From NCBI GenBank assembly GCA_017460805.1, contig JAFUAF010000022.1, positions 1 through 34,671 of the forward strand: a stretch of DNA of 34,671 nucleotides, in the 5' to 3' direction. This DNA comes from Bacillota bacterium. Its GTDB lineage: Bacteria > Bacillota > Clostridia > Lachnospirales > CAG-274. The stretch's first letter is position 1. Every line of letters begins with the position of its first letter. A program made the position numbers and the translations under genes. Of this stretch, positions 7,549 through 14,430 are shown piece after piece. The notes below the pieces were generated by a model. That model was not told the origin of the DNA, searched no databases, and saw only the letters and a program-made list of their open reading frames with translations.

Positions 7549-9027
7549 TTACAGTGTAACGCCGTTTTTGAAAATAGCGATCTCTCTGTAGCCGTTTATT
7601 TCGTTTTTGGTCTTTACGCGGTCGGAAGCAACATCAAGTATGTACTTGAAGAATTCCTCTGCGTAGCTGTCCATTTCCTTATCAATGATAAGTCTGCCCG
7701 CATTCCAGTCTATCCAGTTGGGCTTTCTGGTCGCAAGGTCGTCGTTTGTAGCGATCTTTACGGTAGGCACGGGTGAACCCACGGGTGTGCCGCGGCCTGT
7801 TGTAAATAGGATAAGGTGGCAGCCGCTTGCCATCATGCCGCTTATGGCAACAATATCGTTACCGGGGCCCTGAAGCAGGCTCAAGCCGTCTGCCGTTGCC
7901 TTTTCGCCGTAAAGAAGAACGCCCTTGACATCGGATGTACCTCCCTTTTGAGTACAGCCAAGCGACTTGTCCTCAAGAGTTGTGATACCGCCCTTTTTAT
8001 TACCCGGAGATGGGTTCTCGCCAACGGGCTCGCCGTGGGAGATAAAATATTCCTTGAAATTGTTTACAAGATCGACTGTCTTGTTGAAAAGTTCCTTGTT
8101 TTCGCATCTGTCCATAAGAATGGTCTCTGCGCCGAACATTTCGGGAACTTCGGAAAGAACGGTCTTGCCGCCGTTTGCTACCATTATATCGGAAATACGT
8201 CCGACAAGCGGGTTTGCGGTAATACCGCTGAGACCGTCGCTGCCGCCGCATTTAAGACCGATAACAAGCTTGCTTGCGGGAACTTCTTCCTGCTTGAACT
8301 GCTGAGCGTACTCAACAAGCTCGCCTATCACATCAACAGCTTCCTCTACTTCATCGCCGTGTTCCTGACAGATAAAGAATTTTACTCTGTCGTCGTCCCA
8401 CTCGCCGAGAACTTTCTTAAATTCGTTCATATTGTTGTTTTCGCAGCCAAGGCTTAAAACCAGAACGCCCGCAGCATTGGGATGTCTTACCATGCCCGCA
8501 AGCAGTTTCTGTGTGTTCTCGTGGTCCTCGCCAAGCTGTGAACAGCCATAGGGATGAACAAAATTGTAAATTCCGTCAACCTTGTCGCCGTACTTTGCTC
8601 TCGCCTTTTCAACAATAGCATTGGAAACGCCGTTTACGCAGCCTACGGTATTTACTACCCATATCTCGTTTCTGATACCTACATCGCCGTTTTTACGCAC
8701 ATAGCCCATAAAAGTCTCCTTGCGTGTAACGGGAATGGGGTTGAGTTTGGGCTCGTATGTATATTCAAGCGTGGAACTTAAATTTGTTTTTACGTTGTGA
8801 GAATGTACCCACTCGCCGGGTTTGATAGTTGTTGTGGCGTGTCCGATGGGATAACCGTATTTGATGATGTTCTCACCCTCGGGTATCTCGACAACAGCCA
8901 TTTTATGACCTCTCGGGATATCTTCAACAGCTGTCACGCCCATTGCGCTCTCACCCTTTTTGATGCCGTCGTCATAGATAGCCACAACAACATTATCGTT
9001 AGGATGTATTTTAATATATTTCTCCAT
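7549..9027 (-). CDS. uxaA: Altronate dehydratase
   Basis: UxaA dehydrates D-altronate to 2-keto-3-deoxygluconate, the third step of galacturonate catabolism. The 492 residues correspond to the full-length fused form. An N-terminal SAF-type domain (about 1-95, starting IHPNDNVVVAI) is followed by the catalytic region that begins GYVRKNGDVGIRNEIWV. Conserved Cys/His/Gly motifs such as HPYGCSQLGEDHENT and GLKCGGSDGLSGI are intact. An ACGGAGGG ribosome-binding site precedes the ATG. It follows uxaB after an 87-base gap holding a hairpin. The enzyme family uses Fe2+ or Mn2+ (family knowledge). Confidence 0.96.
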   Translation of the reverse strand: MEKYIKIHPNDNVVVAIYDDGIKKGESAMGVTAVEDIPRGHKMAVVEIPEGENIIKYGYPIGHATTTIKPGEWVHSHNVKTNLSSTLEYTYEPKLNPIPVTRKETFMGYVRKNGDVGIRNEIWVVNTVGCVNGVSNAIVEKARAKYGDKVDGIYNFVHPYGCSQLGEDHENTQKLLAGMVRHPNAAGVLVLSLGCENNNMNEFKKVLGEWDDDRVKFFICQEHGDEVEEAVDVIGELVEYAQQFKQEEVPASKLVIGLKCGGSDGLSGITANPLVGRISDIMVANGGKTVLSEVPEMFGAETILMDRCENKELFNKTVDLVNNFKEYFISHGEPVGENPSPGNKKGGITTLEDKSLGCTQKGGTSDVKGVLLYGEKATADGLSLLQGPGNDIVAISGMMASGCHLILFTTGRGTPVGSPVPTVKIATNDDLATRKPNWIDWNAGRLIIDKEMDSYAEEFFKYILDVASDRVKTKNEINGYREIAIFKNGVTL

Positions 9028-9046
9028 AGAATGCCCTCCGTTAGGC

Positions 9047-9076
9047 TTTTGCCCCTGTCAGAAAACAGGGGCAAAA
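9047..9076. promoter_or_regulatory. Intercistronic hairpin between uxaB and uxaA
   Basis: A 12-bp perfect stem (TTTTGCCCCTGT with its complement) closes a six-base loop. In the direction of the operon no T tract follows, so it does not look like an ordinary terminator for uxaB. It could be an RNA-stabilising or processing element, or set the ratio of uxaB to uxaA. A T-rich tract follows on the other strand. Confidence 0.6.
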
Positions 9077-9114
9077 TTTATTTTCTTATTTAATATATCG
9101 TTTAAATTGATAAA

Positions 9115-10680
9115 TTATTTGATAACGTCAGCAATAACACTCTTAACGTCCTTGTTGAGCAGGTTGTAAAGATGTTCTGTAACAACTGCGGGGAAGTCGC
9201 CGAGTTCTGTATTGAGGTCTGCACCAAGCCAGAAGTCCTTGTTGCCGCAAGCCTTCTTAACAAGCTCCGCAACCTGTGCCTTGTCGGAAACGTCAACGCC
9301 ATTCCATGCCTTAGCATAGAAATCAAGCACATCTGCGCTGTCCTTGATGAAGTATTCCTCGTCGCCTCTGTGGCCTACAAGTACAGGAACCTTCATAGCG
9401 TCGCCGATCTCGCGGATCTCTGTGCCGCGGTAGAAAGCAAGGTAAGCCGCAAACGAGAATGTAAGGATCTTGGGGAGAGCCTTCTTCTGTGCATAGTATT
9501 CCTGAATAGTATGAAGAACACGAGCCTCAAACTTTGATGTGGAATTAAGAGAGATATCAAGAAGCTTGTGGTCGATGAACGGGTTCTTGAATCTGTCGAA
9601 TACTGCATCCGCAAAGCCCTTTAAGTCGTCATGTGTAAGCTCGGGGCTTGTGATAGCGGGGATGATCTCGTTGTCGAGAGCATCAGCAAGATATTTGTAG
9701 AATACTTCGTCGTTCATAACGTCGCGAACGATGTCGTAACCTGCAAGGTAAGCACCTAAAACAGAGCAGGTATGTGCGCCGTTAAGGATACGAACTTTTC
9801 TCTTCTTGTAAGGCTTAACATCGGGTGTGTAAATAACCTTAAGGCCTGCCTTGGGGAAAGGAAGCTCGTTTTCAAGTTCTGCGGGGCCTTCGATGACCCA
9901 TGTATGGAAGATCTCGGATGTGTCGATAGCGTTGTCCTCGTAACCGAATTCTTCGCAAAGATCCTTAGCTTCGTTTCTGGGGTAACCCGTAACGATACGG
10001 TCAACAAGTGTGCTTGTGAATACGCAGGCATCATTTATCCATGCGATGAAGTCAGCGCCTAAGCCCCACTTCTCTGCATGCTGAAGAACGTATTTCTTAA
10101 GCATCTTGCCGTTGTCGTCGATAAGTTCGCAGGGGATGAATACAAGACCCTTGCTCTTGTCGCCGCCGAATGCCTTGAATCTTACATATAAGAAGTTACA
10201 TACCTTTGCGGGGAAAGAATCCTGAGGCTTGTCCTCTACAAAGTCTTCTTCCTTCCATGTGATACCTGCTTCTGTTGTGTTGGAAACAACAAAGCGAAGT
10301 TCGGGATTCTTTGCGCAAGCATTGTAAACATCAAGGTCAACATAGGGGTTGATACATCTGTTTACGCAAGTGATAAGTCTCTTTGCCGCAACTTTCTTAC
10401 CGTCCTCGCGGCCGCGCGCGATAAGAGTATAAAGACCCTCCTGCTCGTTAAGCACGTTTCTTAAAAAGTCGCCGCCCGGAATAGGCTGGATAAGTGTGAT
10501 ACCGCCCTCGAAAAGACCCTGCTCGTTAATTTCGTCAAACATATAGTCAACAAATGCACGCAGGAAGTTACCCTCACCAAACTGGATAACCTTTTCGCCA
10601 AGCTTTTTCTTTGTACCGATCTTTAAATCATCATTGAATTTAAAGCCGTTTGTAAGTAATGATCTGTTAAGTTTTTCCAT
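9115..10680 (-). CDS. uxaB: Tagaturonate reductase (altronate oxidoreductase)
   Basis: UxaB reduces D-tagaturonate to D-altronate with NADH, linking UxaC to UxaA. The 521 residues belong to the mannitol dehydrogenase family. The N-terminal nucleotide-binding segment includes VIQFGEGNFLRAF at about residues 31-43, and the catalytic-region motif KRKVRILNGAHT lies about 60% along. Slightly long for UxaB (about 480-500) but without an obvious insertion. GGAGGT precedes the ATG. It is the first gene of the operon, with a promoter and a perfect dyad in its leader. Fructuronate reductase is a related alternative, but the presence of UxaA rather than UxuA favours tagaturonate. Confidence 0.95.
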   Translation of the reverse strand: MEKLNRSLLTNGFKFNDDLKIGTKKKLGEKVIQFGEGNFLRAFVDYMFDEINEQGLFEGGITLIQPIPGGDFLRNVLNEQEGLYTLIARGREDGKKVAAKRLITCVNRCINPYVDLDVYNACAKNPELRFVVSNTTEAGITWKEEDFVEDKPQDSFPAKVCNFLYVRFKAFGGDKSKGLVFIPCELIDDNGKMLKKYVLQHAEKWGLGADFIAWINDACVFTSTLVDRIVTGYPRNEAKDLCEEFGYEDNAIDTSEIFHTWVIEGPAELENELPFPKAGLKVIYTPDVKPYKKRKVRILNGAHTCSVLGAYLAGYDIVRDVMNDEVFYKYLADALDNEIIPAITSPELTHDDLKGFADAVFDRFKNPFIDHKLLDISLNSTSKFEARVLHTIQEYYAQKKALPKILTFSFAAYLAFYRGTEIREIGDAMKVPVLVGHRGDEEYFIKDSADVLDFYAKAWNGVDVSDKAQVAELVKKACGNKDFWLGADLNTELGDFPAVVTEHLYNLLNKDVKSVIADVIK

Positions 10681-10709
10681 TTTTCTACCTCCGTAAAATA
10701 TTATTTATG

Positions 10710-10727
10710 CTATTACCGGAGTAATAG
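10710..10727. promoter_or_regulatory. Perfect 18-bp dyad in uxaB leader, candidate operator
   Basis: CTATTAC-CGGA-GTAATAG has perfect 7-base arms. It lies between the predicted start of transcription and the uxaB ribosome-binding site, where a repressor would block transcription, or an RNA hairpin could form. No regulator gene is in the window, so which protein binds (GntR- or LacI-type would be usual for hexuronates) is unknown. Confidence 0.55.
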
Positions 10728-10745
10728 TTTAATACGCTTATTTAC

Positions 10746-10774
10746 ATTGTACTATAAAATCAATTCAAAAGCAA
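10746..10774 (-). promoter_or_regulatory. Candidate promoter of uxa operon
   Basis: TTGCTT (10774-10769) and TACAAT (10751-10746) on the minus strand are separated by 17 bases. The -35 is imperfect, as expected for a regulated promoter. Just upstream, an 11-base AT-rich unit is repeated exactly in tandem (10790-10800 and 10801-10811), possibly an UP element or activator site. Confidence 0.55.
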
Positions 10775-10868
10775 ATGTTTTTTGTTATATTTGAAATATT
10801 TTTGAAATATTATTGTAACCGAACGATACGGACGCTTTGCATCTATACGATTCGGTTTTGAAAGCAAA

Positions 10869-10893
10869 GGGCTGTCGATTTTATCGACAGCCC
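10869..10893 (-). terminator. Terminator of the spoVB-like gene
   Basis: An 11-bp stem (GGGCTGTCGAT/ATCGACAGCCC) with a three-base loop lies just after the stop codon. On the minus strand TTTGCTTT follows. The core is the same as a hairpin at 34471-34493, in the other orientation. Confidence 0.75.
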
Positions 10894-10900
10894 TAAAACA

Positions 10901-12526
10901 TCATATCCTGTTTATCTTTTCAAGAAATCTTATAAGCTTGCCGCCCATGGGAACGCTTTGCAGGTCGTCCCTTACAAAGCCCTTTACGGCTATCATGCCC
11001 GCCATATACCCAAACATCGCAAGTATTACGGCAAACAACGTCGCTATGGTATTGCTCGGCAGTATCATATAAAACAGCTTGTACGCACCCCAGCACACAA
11101 CGCCCATTACCGCACTTGCCACGGTGGGTTTAACAAGCATGCCCACATAGTCGGGCGCAACTTTTGTTGCCTTGACAAGCGCGCGGAAATTGAGCAGGCT
11201 TGCTATCATGTAGCAGACCGTCGTGCTTATTACCGCACCCACAACATTTATCTTTGGTATCGCTATCAGAAAATAGTTTACGGGTATCTTTGCAAGACTG
11301 CCCCAAAGCGCATTGAATGCGGGAGCATTTACTTTGCCCAGACCCTGTAAAACGCCCGTTGATATCTGACTTAACGCAAGGAAGATAACACTTAGCGCAC
11401 CCACTCTCAAAAGTGTGCCGCCCTCGGGATGATTGGGAAAAAGCATCATAAGTATCTGATTTCCCAAAACACCCAGACCCACAGCCGCGGGAATAGATAT
11501 CATCATTGTAAGGCGGAGGGTCGTATCGACTTTTGCCTGCACCGCCTTGTGCTGTTTAAGTGCAAGACTTGATGCTATGCTCGGAATTACAGCCGTTGCT
11601 ATCGCCGTTGAGATAGAAACCGGAAGAGTTGTCAAAGTGACATATTTGCCCGTAAGCAGGCCGTAAAGCGCATCCATTTCCTTGTCGGAATATGTGCCTA
11701 TCGCCGAAAGCCTGTCCTTTACCATAGCCATATCTATAAGGTTTGTCATCGAGAATATCGCCGTGCCCGTAATAACGGGAACTGCGATCTTAAGCAGGTT
11801 TTTCAATATCTGAGAGCCCGTTTCTATGTCATAGCCGCCCTCATCTTTGGCAAAACGGCGTTTTCTGCTTCCCCTTGTGATATAGTAGGCAAAAAACAGA
11901 GTACAAAGTCCCGCAAACGCGCCTATGCCCGTACCCGCCGTACCGCCCGCAGCGCCCCACGCTATTTTATCGCCCGTCATTGTCTTCATTAAAAACCACG
12001 CCATAAAAACGCTGAACACGGCATTGAATACCTGCTCTATAAGCTGTGACATAGCCGTCGGAACTGTTGTGCCGAACCCCTGGAAATAACCTCTGTACAC
12101 CGCCATTACCGACACTATGAAAACCGTAGGCGCCAAAGTCAGTATACAGTAAAAACTTCTTTCACTTTTTATTATCATGCAAAACTGTGATGCAAAGCAC
12201 AGCATTATCAGCATACACACAAAACCCAGCGCAGATGCCGTTATCATGGACACACGGAATATCTTTTTAGCGTTCGTATATTCCCCGAGCGCCAGTTTTT
12301 CCGCCACCATGCGGCTTATAGCCACAGGCAGACCCGCCGAACTCATAATAAGGAACATATTGTAAAGATAAAATCCCGCGGAATATATGCCGTTGCCCTC
12401 GTCGCCTATCATGTCGGTAAGCGGCAGTCGGTATAAAAAGCCCAGCACGCGCACCATAAGACTTGCCGCCGCCAGTATCGCCGCCTGCTTTACAAAGCCG
12501 ACACCCTTTTTTTCGGTCTTTGACAA
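10901..12526 (-). CDS. SpoVB-like polysaccharide/lipid flippase (MOP superfamily)
   Basis: An integral membrane transporter of the MurJ/SpoVB/Wzx type, predicted to flip lipid-linked cell-wall or spore-cortex precursors. The 541 residues contain many hydrophobic helices (about 14 expected) throughout. The N-terminal region (GVGFVKQAAILAAASL, then RLPLTDMIGDEGNGIYSAG) is characteristic of Clostridia/Bacilli SpoVB-family proteins. I place the start at the TTG at 12526-12524, 7 bases after GGAGGT (12539-12534). The upstream TTG at 12541 overlaps that ribosome-binding site and is unlikely. The gene stands alone between its own promoter and terminator. Whether it is true SpoVB or a paralogue for a surface polysaccharide cannot be told here. 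Confidence 0.88.
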   Translation of the reverse strand: MSKTEKKGVGFVKQAAILAAASLMVRVLGFLYRLPLTDMIGDEGNGIYSAGFYLYNMFLIMSSAGLPVAISRMVAEKLALGEYTNAKKIFRVSMITASALGFVCMLIMLCFASQFCMIIKSERSFYCILTLAPTVFIVSVMAVYRGYFQGFGTTVPTAMSQLIEQVFNAVFSVFMAWFLMKTMTGDKIAWGAAGGTAGTGIGAFAGLCTLFFAYYITRGSRKRRFAKDEGGYDIETGSQILKNLLKIAVPVITGTAIFSMTNLIDMAMVKDRLSAIGTYSDKEMDALYGLLTGKYVTLTTLPVSISTAIATAVIPSIASSLALKQHKAVQAKVDTTLRLTMMISIPAAVGLGVLGNQILMMLFPNHPEGGTLLRVGALSVIFLALSQISTGVLQGLGKVNAPAFNALWGSLAKIPVNYFLIAIPKINVVGAVISTTVCYMIASLLNFRALVKATKVAPDYVGMLVKPTVASAVMGVVCWGAYKLFYMILPSNTIATLFAVILAMFGYMAGMIAVKGFVRDDLQSVPMGGKLIRFLEKINRI

Positions 12527-12584
12527 AGAAAAAACCTCCAATATATATAATAAACCATATTTAAAGCCAAAATTTTACTTATAT

Positions 12585-12613
12585 ATTATATATAAAATGT
12601 TCCACTTTTTCAA
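12585..12613 (-). promoter_or_regulatory. Sigma-A promoter of the spoVB-like gene
   Basis: Minus-strand TTGAAA (12613-12608) and TATAAT (12590-12585) are separated by exactly 17 bases, with a leader of about 50 bases. It looks like a vegetative promoter; no sporulation-sigma motif was recognised. Confidence 0.75.
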
Positions 12614-12665
12614 TGGTTAATTCCCCATAATCGTATTTTGTAATATAAATGAAATAAAATATCAA

Positions 12666-12694
12666 TAGACTTATTGTATGAAATATGCTAAAAT
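12666..12694 (+). promoter_or_regulatory. Promoter of type I toxin mRNA
   Basis: TAGACT (12666-12671) and TAAAAT (12689-12694) are separated by 17 bases. Transcription should begin about 12701-12704, which places the stem-loop starting GGGAATACTGCC at the very 5' end of the toxin mRNA. Confidence 0.65.
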
Positions 12695-12703
12695 TTTGCT
12701 CAT

Positions 12704-12739
12704 GGGAATACTGCCAGAAACGGTAGGCGGTTAGTTTCC
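12704..12739 (+). repeat. 5' stem-loop of toxin mRNA, left arm of locus inverted repeat
   Basis: This segment folds on itself (GGAA with TTCC, ACTGCC with GGCGGT) into a 5'-terminal hairpin. It is also the inverted partner of 12943-12972: GGAATACTGCC matches the reverse complement of 12962-12972 perfectly, and GGTTAGTTTCC matches 12944-12954 with one change. Each convergent transcript therefore starts with a related hairpin. Confidence 0.75.
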
Positions 12740-12742
12740 TTG

Positions 12743-12781
12743 TTCCGAAGCGAGGTGAGTTTTTTACATAGACCTTTGGAA
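12743..12781 (+). promoter_or_regulatory. Toxin leader stem-loop next to the ribosome-binding site
   Basis: TTCCGAAG (12743-12750) can pair with CTTTGGAA (12774-12781), allowing G-U pairs. It ends immediately before the AGGAGG of the toxin. Structures beside or over the ribosome-binding site limit translation in known type I toxin mRNAs; that role here is inferred. Confidence 0.5.
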
Positions 12782-12797
12782 TGAGGAGGTGATGGAT

Positions 12798-12893
12798 ATG
12801 CTGAGCGTAGACACCTTTATAGGCATCGTGTGCTTATGTGCAACTTTTTTCAGCCTTGGATATGCTTTAGGCAAAAACAGCACAAAAAAATAA
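12798..12893 (+). CDS. Holin-like type I toxin peptide, 31 residues
   Basis: The peptide begins MLSVDTFIGIVCLC, has one hydrophobic helix (about residues 6-24) and ends in a basic tail, GKNSTKK. This is the layout of putative holin-like / Fst-TxpA type membrane toxins of Firmicutes, which depolarise membranes when overproduced. I choose the ATG at 12798, 8 bases after GGAGG (12785-12789); the in-frame ATG at 12792 is only 2 bases from it. Around the gene are a leader hairpin, a bidirectional terminator and a convergent minus-strand promoter, the classical layout of an antisense-RNA-controlled toxin. The family is recognised by pattern, not by search. Confidence 0.78.
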   Translation: MLSVDTFIGIVCLCATFFSLGYALGKNSTKK

Positions 12894-12929
12894 CCGCCCA
12901 TAGTTACCAGCTTAAAACGGTTATTTTTA
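12888..12929. terminator. Bidirectional terminator shared by toxin and antitoxin RNAs
   Basis: AAATAACCG (12888-12896) and CGGTTATTT (12918-12926) form a 9-bp stem over a loop of about 21 bases. Stretches of T follow on both strands: TTTTT on plus and a run of seven on minus. Both convergent transcripts would end here, and the shared large loop provides the initial complementarity between the two RNAs. Confidence 0.82.
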
Positions 12930-12942
12930 AGTAAACGTTATT

Positions 12943-12972
12943 GGGAAACTGACCGTCTATCGGCAGTATTCC
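12943..12972 (-). repeat. 5' stem-loop of antitoxin RNA, right arm of inverted repeat
   Basis: Inverted partner of 12704-12739. On the minus strand it begins GGAATACTGCCG and folds through ACTG/CAGT and CCG/CGG with GGAA/TTCC closing. Stem bases differ from the left copy while the fold is kept. Confidence 0.72.
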
Positions 12973-12985
12973 TATTTGTATAAAT

Positions 12986-13014
12986 ATTTTAACACTATTT
13001 CACGCTTTTGTCAA
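12986..13014 (-). promoter_or_regulatory. Strong promoter of antitoxin RNA
   Basis: Minus-strand TTGACA (13014-13009) and TAAAAT (12991-12986) are separated by exactly 17 bases. The -35 is a perfect consensus, stronger than the toxin promoter, as expected when a short-lived antisense RNA must be in excess. It lies at the very 3' end of the zinc-ribbon gene. Confidence 0.78.
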
Positions 13015-13417
13015 TACCGACAAAGCGGAATTTTGACACATCATCTTCGACATAGAGTTTATACAGCACTGTTCTTTTAAAGCTGTTGTATCTGTAAAAT
13101 GCGTACGCAAGCCATAGCAAGGCATAAATCATTATCGACGCGAGTGCTGCATCCATGTCGCCCGACTCCCTTCCTGCCTGCAAAACACGAAGCAGCCCGA
13201 TACATAACAGCATGACTATCCCGCCGCTTTTGTTCTTTACCTCATCGGATACGGCAGAAAGTTTACTTTTATCAAAACACATTGTATTCCCGCAATGTCC
13301 GCATTTTATGCTCAGTACATCCGAAAAATCAAACAGCAGTTCCGACAGCTTAAAAATAAATATTTCATTTTCGCCGCAATTATTACATTTCAGCGAATTC
13401 CATATTCCCGCCTCCAA
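12995..13417 (-). CDS. Zinc-ribbon membrane protein, unknown
   Basis: Not recognised as a named family. The N-terminal part carries two CxxC pairs (Cys10/Cys13 in CNNCG and Cys39/Cys42 in CGHCG), a likely zinc ribbon. Two hydrophobic segments follow (about 66-81 and 88-107), then a short basic/acidic cytoplasmic-looking tail. Starting at the TTG at 13417 gives 140 residues, but GGAGG (13415-13411) overlaps that codon. The nearest ATG (13403) is out of frame, so the start is uncertain; a rare start such as ATA near 13405 is conceivable. It begins 7 bases after metF on the same strand and is likely co-transcribed. Its last codons overlap the antitoxin promoter. Confidence 0.65.
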   Translation of the reverse strand: MEAGIWNSLKCNNCGENEIFIFKLSELLFDFSDVLSIKCGHCGNTMCFDKSKLSAVSDEVKNKSGGIVMLLCIGLLRVLQAGRESGDMDAALASIMIYALLWLAYAFYRYNSFKRTVLYKLYVEDDVSKFRFVGIDKSVK

Positions 13418-13424
13418 ACATCTG

Positions 13425-14294
13425 TCAGCGGATAGCTTTCAGTATCTCCTCGGCTATTTCAGGCTTGTTCATGGTGTAGATATGCACACCGTCAACGCCG
13501 TTTTCCATAAGGCCACAGATCTGTTTTGCGGCATATTCTATACCCGCTTTCTGCATCGACTCGCTGTTATCGCCGAAGCGCTGAAGCACTTTTGCAAGCT
13601 TCACGGGTATGCTTGCGCCGCATTTTGCGACCATTTTTTCTATCTGTTTTTTATCGGTAACGGGCATTATACCCGCTTCAACGGGCACATTTATCCCCAC
13701 AGCCCGCACCTTTTCCATAAAATTATAAAAGGTATCGTTATCAAAGAACAGCTGGGTCATAAGGTGGCCGACCCCCGCATCGACCTTATGTTTAAGGTTG
13801 AGTATGTCCTCCGCCATGTTTTTGGCTTCGGGGTGCACCTCGGGATAACACGCACCCGACAGCTCAAAGCCCATATTTTTATCCATTATATAGCTCACTA
13901 AGTCCGACGCGTATTTAAAGTCGTTTTTTTCGGGTATATCGGGGTTTCTGTCTCCGCGCAGGGCAAGGATATTCTTTACACCGCTTGCATTTAATTTTTC
14001 AAGAAGAAAATCTATATCCTGCTTTGAATTGTGCAGACAGGTAAGGTGCGCTATGGAGTCCGTCTTGTACTCGTTTTGTATCTTTGCACAGATATCCGCC
14101 GTTATGGTATTTGCCGCACCCACACCGCCCGCACCGTAGGTAACGCTTATAAAATCGGGCGAAAGACGGCGCAGTCGGTCTATTGTCGCATAAAGCGTGT
14201 CCATCTGCTCCAATTTTTTAAGCGGAAATACCTCGAATGATATGACTTTCTTCTTTTTTGAAAATTTCTGTTCTATTTTTGACATTTCTTTCAT
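13425..14294 (-). CDS. metF: Methylenetetrahydrofolate reductase
   Basis: MetF reduces 5,10-methylenetetrahydrofolate to 5-methyltetrahydrofolate using FAD, feeding methionine synthesis. The 289 residues match the bacterial TIM-barrel enzyme. Visible family motifs are VISFEVFPLKK (about residues 16-26, with the catalytic-region Glu), DFISVTYGAGG, HLTCLH and LALRGD. GVGHLMTQLFFDNDTFYNF is also typical. The start is the ATG at 14294, 6 bases after GGAGGA (14306-14301). A GTG at 14312 lies upstream of and includes that ribosome-binding site, so it is rejected. It has its own promoter. No methionine synthase or MetV-like partner is nearby. Confidence 0.95.
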   Translation of the reverse strand: MKEMSKIEQKFSKKKKVISFEVFPLKKLEQMDTLYATIDRLRRLSPDFISVTYGAGGVGAANTITADICAKIQNEYKTDSIAHLTCLHNSKQDIDFLLEKLNASGVKNILALRGDRNPDIPEKNDFKYASDLVSYIMDKNMGFELSGACYPEVHPEAKNMAEDILNLKHKVDAGVGHLMTQLFFDNDTFYNFMEKVRAVGINVPVEAGIMPVTDKKQIEKMVAKCGASIPVKLAKVLQRFGDNSESMQKAGIEYAAKQICGLMENGVDGVHIYTMNKPEIAEEILKAIR

Positions 14295-14345
14295 AACAAT
14301 TCCTCCACTCACGAAAAGGTTGTGTGTTAAACAACAATTTATTTA

Positions 14346-14374
14346 ATTATATACCAAATCAGTATAACGGTCAA
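14346..14374 (-). promoter_or_regulatory. Sigma-A promoter of metF
   Basis: Minus-strand TTGACC (14374-14369) and TATAAT (14351-14346) are 17 bases apart. The leader of about 45 bases is too short for an S-box or other methionine-linked riboswitch. Confidence 0.78.
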
Positions 14375-14395
14375 TATTCAAAACTTTTCTGCACC

Positions 14396-14424
14396 AAAAA
14401 AGGCCGTCGGGATATCCGACAGCC
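14396..14424 (-). terminator. Terminator of typA
   Basis: A 9-bp stem (GGCTGTCGG/CCGACGGCC in the RNA, one G-U pair) with a five-base loop is followed by six T on the minus strand, immediately after the typA stop. Confidence 0.85.
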
Positions 14425-14430
14425 CTAATT

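Larger units (their letters stand above)
12888..12979 (-). ncRNA. Predicted antisense antitoxin RNA
   Basis: A strong minus-strand promoter (12986-13014) would start a transcript near 12979 that runs to the bidirectional terminator, about 90 bases. Its 5' end folds into a hairpin related to that of the toxin mRNA. It overlaps the toxin mRNA through the terminator and the last codon region. No open reading frame of note lies in it. Exact ends are inferred from promoter spacing. Confidence 0.68.

Noticed and set aside
12792-12794. Earlier ATG as toxin start
   Set aside because: It lies only 2 bases after GGAGG, too close for initiation; the next in-frame ATG has ideal 8-base spacing.
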